Part shown: piece after piece, positions 59,857-64,000 of the stretch
Layout: the number at the start of each line of letters is the position of its first letter
Position numbering within the stretch: position 1 is the stretch's first letter
Assembly (NCBI RefSeq): GCF_050873445.1
Contig: NZ_JBNMIU010000003.1
Span: forward strand, 17,703-81,702
Direction of reading: 5' to 3'
Length of the DNA: 64,000 bases
Origin: Acidaminococcus sp050873445
GTDB taxonomy: Bacteria; Bacillota; Negativicutes; Acidaminococcales; Acidaminococcaceae
The notes under the pieces: model-generated
Seen by the model: only the letters and a program-made list of their open reading frames with translations
The model's database searches: none
Told to the model about the DNA's origin: nothing
Translations under genes and position numbers: made by a program

Positions 59857-59890
59857 GCGGGATGTGAAAAAATGCTTCTTCACACCCCGC
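59857..59890 (-). terminator. Imperfect terminator after the GntR gene
   Basis: GCGGGGTGTGAAGAA with TTTTTTCACATCCCGC on the minus strand; the tail is TATATTTA, not a pure T run. Fourth member of the GTGTGAAA-type terminators. Confidence 0.6.
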
Positions 59891-59897
59891 ATACATT

Positions 59898-60527
59898 TTA
59901 ATTCAATAAGGTAAAGTCGCCCAAATCCAGCTTTAAAAGTTCTGCAACCTTTGAACTGTCTTTTTTTCGTAAAGCTTCCAGTATATTTTTGTGATGGCGG
60001 CAATCACAGGATACGTGCAGCTTTTGTTTGTCGACACCCCATCTGAATTGGGCATAGGCCCGGGTCAGTCTCTTCATGCAATGTTTTACCTGTTGATTGA
60101 TATATTCATTACCGCAGGCGTGGATCAGTGCCATGTGAAAAGCCATATTCGCCATCCAGTGTTCTCGTGGCGTCAGATCATCTCGCAGGCATTCCTGATT
60201 CAGCGTTTCCAATTCATCGATTTGGTGTGATGTAATTTTTCCAGCTCGAGCCCGGAGGATCCCGCCTTCCAAATAATAACGGAATTCCAGCATTTCCCGG
60301 ATATCATCCATTGTCAGTCGTGTGACTTCGTACCCATAACGAGGCATACTTCGAAGGACCTGGTTTTCACATAGAGCGATAAGAGCTTCTCTTACAGGGG
60401 ATTTGCTACATTGATATTTTTCGATTAAATCTTTTTCATTGATAACGTCTCCAGGCTTATATACACCCGAATAGATGTCTTCCATGATGGCATCATACAC
60501 CTGGTCCTTTAGATTCTTCCGTTTCAT
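59898..60527 (-). CDS. GntR/FadR-type regulator (FCD domain)
   Basis: 209 residues. N-terminal winged helix with SGVYKPGDVINEKDLIEKY and QCSKSPVREALIAL, then an FCD effector domain (EFRYYLEGGILRARAG; FHMALIHACGNEYI). The ATG at 60527 has GCAGGTG; upstream starts rejected. It lies downstream of cyuA in reverse order and may control cyuA/yfcC or dsdA. Its mRNA has a structured leader with a terminator (60622-60830). Confidence 0.88.
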   Translation of the reverse strand: MKRKNLKDQVYDAIMEDIYSGVYKPGDVINEKDLIEKYQCSKSPVREALIALCENQVLRSMPRYGYEVTRLTMDDIREMLEFRYYLEGGILRARAGKITSHQIDELETLNQECLRDDLTPREHWMANMAFHMALIHACGNEYINQQVKHCMKRLTRAYAQFRWGVDKQKLHVSCDCRHHKNILEALRKKDSSKVAELLKLDLGDFTLLN

Positions 60528-60621
60528 ATGGACACCTGCTTTCAACGTAACAAATTGTCTTATTTTTTTATTATAGTCTTTTTGTGTGAATAAAGGAATG
60601 CCCAGGAGTATGATCATCATT

Positions 60622-60657
60622 AAAAACGGGACCGTCGCAATCTTACAGTGGTCCCGT
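60622..60657 (-). terminator. Terminator in the leader of the GntR gene
   Basis: Minus-strand ACGGGACC / GGTCCCGT stem followed by GTTTTTAA. About 95 bp before the GntR start. Confidence 0.85.
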
Positions 60658-60830
60658 GCGGGTCAAAAGCTGAAACCACCTTGTTGCACCGGAGAGGTTT
60701 ACCAGGAACTGCGAAGGGGTGTCGACCGGTGAACCTGTCTCTGACTTGTAATGAGACAGCAAGGAAGATGCTTTTGAAAAACCGGGAAAATGACTGCTGT
60801 CAGTAATCGGAATCATAAGAACTGACTTTA
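60658..60830 (-). ncRNA. Candidate structured leader RNA (riboswitch-like) upstream of the GntR gene
   Basis: The 593-bp gap 60528-61120 holds no gene but a nested set of stems in the transcript read leftward: P1 TCAAAAGC (60777-60770) / GCTTTTGA (60670-60663); P2 CCTTG (60764-60760) / CAAGG (60683-60679); hairpin P3 CTGTCTC/GAGACAG (60759-60735); and P4 CACCGG (60731-60726) / CCGGTG (60692-60687). P2, P3 and P4 form a clean three-way junction, and a terminator follows P1 at once. I could not assign a class; T-box, TPP, SAM, cobalamin and glycine motifs are not present. Confidence 0.55.
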
Positions 60831-61039
60831 TATTAACGTTCACAAACAACGTTGTACAACTAAAAGTATCGGTGAAGAGAGTACCTTTCATCGGTGCTTT
60901 TGTGTTTTGTAAAATAGAACTCTTAAATTAATAATACTAAACACAAGTTTCATGCGAAATCATAAAAAATAATCAAGAAAACCATAAGGATACAGTATAA
61001 ATGGAAAGATAGAAAACAACAAATTTTCAAAAAACGGCA

Positions 61040-61068
61040 TTGACAAGGATTATAAGTTTAATTATACT
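61040..61068 (+). promoter_or_regulatory. Promoter of the dsdA-dsdX operon
   Basis: TTGACA (61040-61045), 17 bp, TATACT (61063-61068). Confidence 0.85.
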
Positions 61069-61120
61069 ATACATAAACAAAGGAAGATGTTCAAAAATAA
61101 TGAATGTGGGAGGAATTCAA

Positions 61121-62461
61121 ATGGACACGAAGAAGTATATTGAAAAAGATCCGGTCATTCGGGAAGTCTCTGAAAAAAAGGAAACGGTGTGGGTTAATCC
61201 CCGCTATCTTCCTTTCGATATGACCAACGCGGTCTGCAGTCTGGTAGTATCGGATGCTATGATTGATGACGCAGCAGCCCGTCTGGAACGTTTTGCGCCC
61301 TTCATTGAAAAATGTTTTCCGGAAACGGAAGTGACACATGGGCTGATTGAATCTCCCCTGAAAGCCATTCCGGATATGCAGAAAGCTCTGGAAAAAGATT
61401 TTGACTGCACAATTCCCGGGAAACTGCTGTTGAAGATGGACAGCCATTTGGCCATTGCCGGTTCCGTCAAAGCGCGAGGCGGAATCTACGAAGTCCTGAA
61501 ACATGCAGAAGACCTGGCTCTGGCAGCAGGCAAACTGCAGGTGACGGATAATTATGCCAAATTAGCAGATCCGGAAATGAAGAAATTCTTCCATCAATAT
61601 ACTGTCCAGGTGGGGTCCACTGGTAACTTGGGCCTTTCCATCGGCATTATGAGTGCGGCATTGGGTTTTAAAGTAAAAGTCCACATGTCCATGGATGCCA
61701 GACAGTGGAAAAAAGATCTGCTGCGGGAAAAAGGAGTAGAAGTCATCGAATATGCGGATGACTATTCCAAGGCTGTGGCAGAAGGACGGCGCTTGTCCGA
61801 CCAGGATCCTACCAGTTATTTTGTGGACGATGAGAAATCCGTTAACCTGTTCCTGGGGTATGCCGTAGCAGCCCGTCGACTGAAGAAACAGCTGGATGCA
61901 ATGGGCATCAAAGTAGATGAAGATCATCCTCTGCTTGTTTATATCCCCGCTGGCGTGGGCGGCGCTCCCGGTGGTGTATCCTATGGCCTGAAGCGGATCT
62001 TTAAGGACAATGTCCATGTGTTCTTTACAGAACCGACCCTGTGTCCTTCCGTTCTGCTGGGTACAGCTACACAGGAATTTGAAAAAGCAAATGTCCATGA
62101 TTTCCATATTGATGGGATTACGGAAGCTGATGGTCTGGCTTGTGCCAGTCCTTCCGGTTTCGTAACCCGGATCATGACCAACCTGCTGTCCGGGGACTTT
62201 ACGGTGGATGATTATCGGTTGTTTGACTTTTTGCGGGATCTGAAGAAGACGGAAAATGTGGAAATCGAACCATCCAGCTGTGCCGCTTTCATCGGGCCTT
62301 GCCGCCTGACGGTCTACAGTCGGAGCAAAGAGTACTTGAAGAAGCAGGGACTGACGGAAGAAAAACTGGCCAACGCTACCCAGATTGCCTGGGCCACGGG
62401 CGGCAGACTGGTACCTCCTTCCATTCGGGAAGAATACCTGAATACCTATCTGAAAAAATAA
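61121..62461 (+). CDS. dsdA: D-serine ammonia-lyase
   Basis: PLP enzyme turning D-serine into pyruvate and ammonia. 446 residues (E. coli 442). The Schiff-base lysine is in AGSVKARGG (near 120), with the VQVGSTGNLGLSIG loop and PAGVGGAPGG phosphate site intact. The ATG at 61121 follows GGGAGG; longer starts were rejected. It is followed by a DsdX-type carrier 32 bp later. Confidence 0.95.
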   Translation: MDTKKYIEKDPVIREVSEKKETVWVNPRYLPFDMTNAVCSLVVSDAMIDDAAARLERFAPFIEKCFPETEVTHGLIESPLKAIPDMQKALEKDFDCTIPGKLLLKMDSHLAIAGSVKARGGIYEVLKHAEDLALAAGKLQVTDNYAKLADPEMKKFFHQYTVQVGSTGNLGLSIGIMSAALGFKVKVHMSMDARQWKKDLLREKGVEVIEYADDYSKAVAEGRRLSDQDPTSYFVDDEKSVNLFLGYAVAARRLKKQLDAMGIKVDEDHPLLVYIPAGVGGAPGGVSYGLKRIFKDNVHVFFTEPTLCPSVLLGTATQEFEKANVHDFHIDGITEADGLACASPSGFVTRIMTNLLSGDFTVDDYRLFDFLRDLKKTENVEIEPSSCAAFIGPCRLTVYSRSKEYLKKQGLTEEKLANATQIAWATGGRLVPPSIREEYLNTYLKK

Positions 62462-62493
62462 AGGAAGCTAGCTGTATCTGAGGAGGGATATCC

Positions 62494-63828
62494 ATGAATG
62501 CATTTCCCATTATTGCAGGGCTGGTACTGGCAGTGCTGGTTCTGGTCATTTGTACCGTTAAGCTGAAACTTCATCCATTCTTTGCGTTGATTGCCACATC
62601 ATTTGTCTTTGCCATCGCTTCTGGCATGGGCATGGAAGCAATGCTGAAAGCCTTTGCTGATGGTATGGGCGGAACGGTAGCTGATATCGGTCTGGTCATT
62701 GCCTTGGGAACAGTGACCGGGGCCCTGTTGGAAAAATCCGGTGCTGCAGAAACCATGGCAAAAACTATCCTTAAAATCACGGGGAAAAAACATGCGGCCC
62801 TGGGTTTGGCTATTACCGGATATTTTGTTTCCATTCCGGTATTCTGCGACTCAGCCTTTGTATTGCTGAGCCCTATTGCCAAACGGCTCTCTCGGGATAC
62901 GAAAATTTCCATGACGACTATGGCTGTTTCTCTGTGCATGGGCCTGCATGCTACTCACATGTTTGTGCCGCCTACGCCCGGACCGCTGGCTGTGGCCGGT
63001 ATCCTGAATGCCGATTTGGGACAGGTGATTCTGTTTGGGGCTCTGGTTTCCATCCCCGTTACGTTGGTTGCCTATCTGGCCTCTCTGTACGCTGGGAAAA
63101 AGTATTACTATCTGCCCAAGAGCGTGGAAGATACTTCAGAAAACCAGAATCTGCCCAGTGCGATGATGTCCTTCCTGCCAATCTTGGTGCCTATTGCCTT
63201 AATGCTGCTGAAAACGGTAGGCAGCATGGTGAAACTGGAAGGTATGGCAGCTATGGTTCTAAACATCGTGGGAACACCGGCTGTAGCTCTCTTGATCGGA
63301 CTGCTGATTGCAGCAGTTGGCTATCATAATATTTTTCCGGAAGACACGAAAGCCTGGGGCTTTGACGGGGTCATTGCCGATGCCATGAGAACGGCTGGAC
63401 AGATTGTCCTGATCGTTGGTGCCGGTGGTGCTTTTTCCGGGGTGTTGAAAGCATCTCCGCTGCGTGATATCCTAACGGCCAGCATGAGTGGCGTTTCCAT
63501 TGGCATTCTGGCTCCTTTCCTGATAGGGTTCCTGTTCCGGACTTGTGTGGGTTCCGCCACCATCGCAATGGTTACCGCAGCTACCATGATTACTCCGCTG
63601 ATCGACGTGCTGGGCTTTGGTTCTCCTATGGGTCGAATCATTGCTATGCTGGCTTGCGCTGCTGGCGGGATGATGGTCTTCCATGGCAACGATGACTTCT
63701 TCTGGGTAACGGCAACTACTTCTGACATGGATACATCCATTGCCTATAAAACCCTGCCCATTATCAGTGTGCTGCAGTCTGCCACGGCTCTGGTTGTGGT
63801 GTTCATACTGAGTATGGTGCTGCTCTGA
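62494..63828 (+). CDS. dsdX: GntP-family permease, DsdX-like (D-serine importer)
   Basis: 444 residues with about 12 hydrophobic segments; the family motifs VFCDSAFVLLSPIAKR (about 111-126) and ATHMFVPPTPGPLA are those of GntP/DsdX. E. coli DsdX has 445 residues. Operon position after dsdA makes D-serine the likely substrate; gluconate is a family alternative. RBS GAGGAGGG. Confidence 0.9.
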   Translation: MNAFPIIAGLVLAVLVLVICTVKLKLHPFFALIATSFVFAIASGMGMEAMLKAFADGMGGTVADIGLVIALGTVTGALLEKSGAAETMAKTILKITGKKHAALGLAITGYFVSIPVFCDSAFVLLSPIAKRLSRDTKISMTTMAVSLCMGLHATHMFVPPTPGPLAVAGILNADLGQVILFGALVSIPVTLVAYLASLYAGKKYYYLPKSVEDTSENQNLPSAMMSFLPILVPIALMLLKTVGSMVKLEGMAAMVLNIVGTPAVALLIGLLIAAVGYHNIFPEDTKAWGFDGVIADAMRTAGQIVLIVGAGGAFSGVLKASPLRDILTASMSGVSIGILAPFLIGFLFRTCVGSATIAMVTAATMITPLIDVLGFGSPMGRIIAMLACAAGGMMVFHGNDDFFWVTATTSDMDTSIAYKTLPIISVLQSATALVVVFILSMVLL

Positions 63829-63863
63829 ATTCAGACACTCAAAAAGCCTGCTGTCAAAATGAG

Positions 63864-63915
63864 CTGACCCCCAATTGTTAGACCTAAAATCTAACGATTG
63901 GGGGTCAGTTTTTTT
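63864..63915 (+). terminator. Hairpin and T run at the IS end, before the transposase start
   Basis: CTGACCCCCAATTGTTAGA pairs with TCTAACGATTGGGGGTCAG and is followed by seven T. The ATG of orfA is the next base. This can stop read-through from outside and hide the GGGGG ribosome site. Confidence 0.8.
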
Positions 63916-64000
63916 ATGGCAAAATATGGCTACAGATTTAAGAAAAAATTGGTGTTGGAATACTTGAAGAATCGAGAAAGCTATAGTTACATTTCGCGAA
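63916..64000 (+). CDS. IS3-family transposase orfA, N-terminus only
   Basis: 28 codons: MAKYGYRFKKKLVLEYLKN, then RESYSYISR. This is the usual HTH start of orfA in IS3/IS150-type transposases (FKKK-V-EYL). The rest lies beyond the window. Confidence 0.75.
   Translation, partial: MAKYGYRFKKKLVLEYLKNRESYSYISR

Larger units (their letters stand above)
63860..64000 (+). mobile_element. Left end of an IS3-family (IS150-like) insertion sequence, cut by the window edge
   Basis: A TGAGCTGACCCCC end followed by a hairpin and a transposase start. The IS left end is taken as about 63860, but the exact boundary and target duplication cannot be seen. Confidence 0.7.

Noticed and set aside
60622..60830. 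T-box leader
   Set aside because: Lacks the conserved GGUGGNACCGCG antiterminator and stem I motifs; only a weak AAGGTGG resemblance.

Overview
The window reads as a typical low-GC-branch (Firmicutes-like) bacterial chromosome with a GC content in the mid-50s and strong AGGAGG-type ribosome binding sites. Gene families and content (glucarate, D-serine and cysteine catabolism, a sigma-54 gene, many amidohydrolases and anion carriers, no sugar-uptake systems) fit an amino-acid- and organic-acid-fermenting anaerobe of the Negativicutes. Acidaminococcus is my best guess, but this is inference and not proven by any marker here.

Layout. 0.1-2.5 kb: partial PAS-like gene, a hexanucleotide microsatellite, tRNA-Gly, and a xanthine salvage pair (xpt, permease). 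2.5-5.7 kb: a minus-strand thiazole operon (thiS-F-G-H) behind a TPP riboswitch with a terminator. 5.9-9.0 kb: asparaginase followed by two tandem dynamin/IRG-like GTPases. 9.0-11.4 kb: a repeat-rich stretch, an AbgB-like amidohydrolase and a flavin-fold protein. 11.5-20.9 kb: the conserved origin-type cluster rpmH-rnpA-yidD-yidC-jag-mnmE-mnmG-rsmG, then a secreted unknown, a parS site in a 34-bp palindrome, parA, parB and a DUF554 membrane protein. dnaA/dnaN are not in the window. 20.9-26.4 kb: tRNA-Val, ridA, rpoN, a probable structured RNA, two small unknown ORFs, an exported class-I amidotransferase-like hydrolase and a MalY-type lyase. 26.5-32 kb: two tandem MATE pumps, a threonine/serine dehydratase and an AlbA_2 regulator with palindromic operators. 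32-36.9 kb: glucarate dehydratase with a carrier and LysR regulators.

37.2-44.0 kb is one long operon for making and using the nickel-pincer cofactor: larE-larB-larC, a nickel ECF/CbiMNQO-type importer, and a LarA-like racemase of unknown substrate. 45.1-49.7 kb encodes an anion carrier plus a three-gene flavoprotein/[2Fe-2S] dehydrogenase set under a divergent AraC regulator. 49.7-50.7 kb holds direct repeats around a broken DUF4143 gene.

50.7-59.7 kb may be the most original part: an N-carbamoyl-amino-acid amidohydrolase and IclR regulator, divergent from a non-canonical NRAMP-fold carrier, a non-canonical ureohydrolase and an ATC-hydrolase-family protein. Nearby are an M20 hydrolase, a YfcC carrier and an L-cysteine desulfidase. 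Together they suggest catabolism of a cyclic or carbamoylated cysteine derivative through cysteine to pyruvate, ammonia and sulfide. The window ends with a GntR regulator behind a structured terminated leader RNA, a D-serine dehydratase and DsdX-like carrier, and the left end of an IS3-family element.

Large ORFs antisense to these genes are frame shadows and were not annotated.
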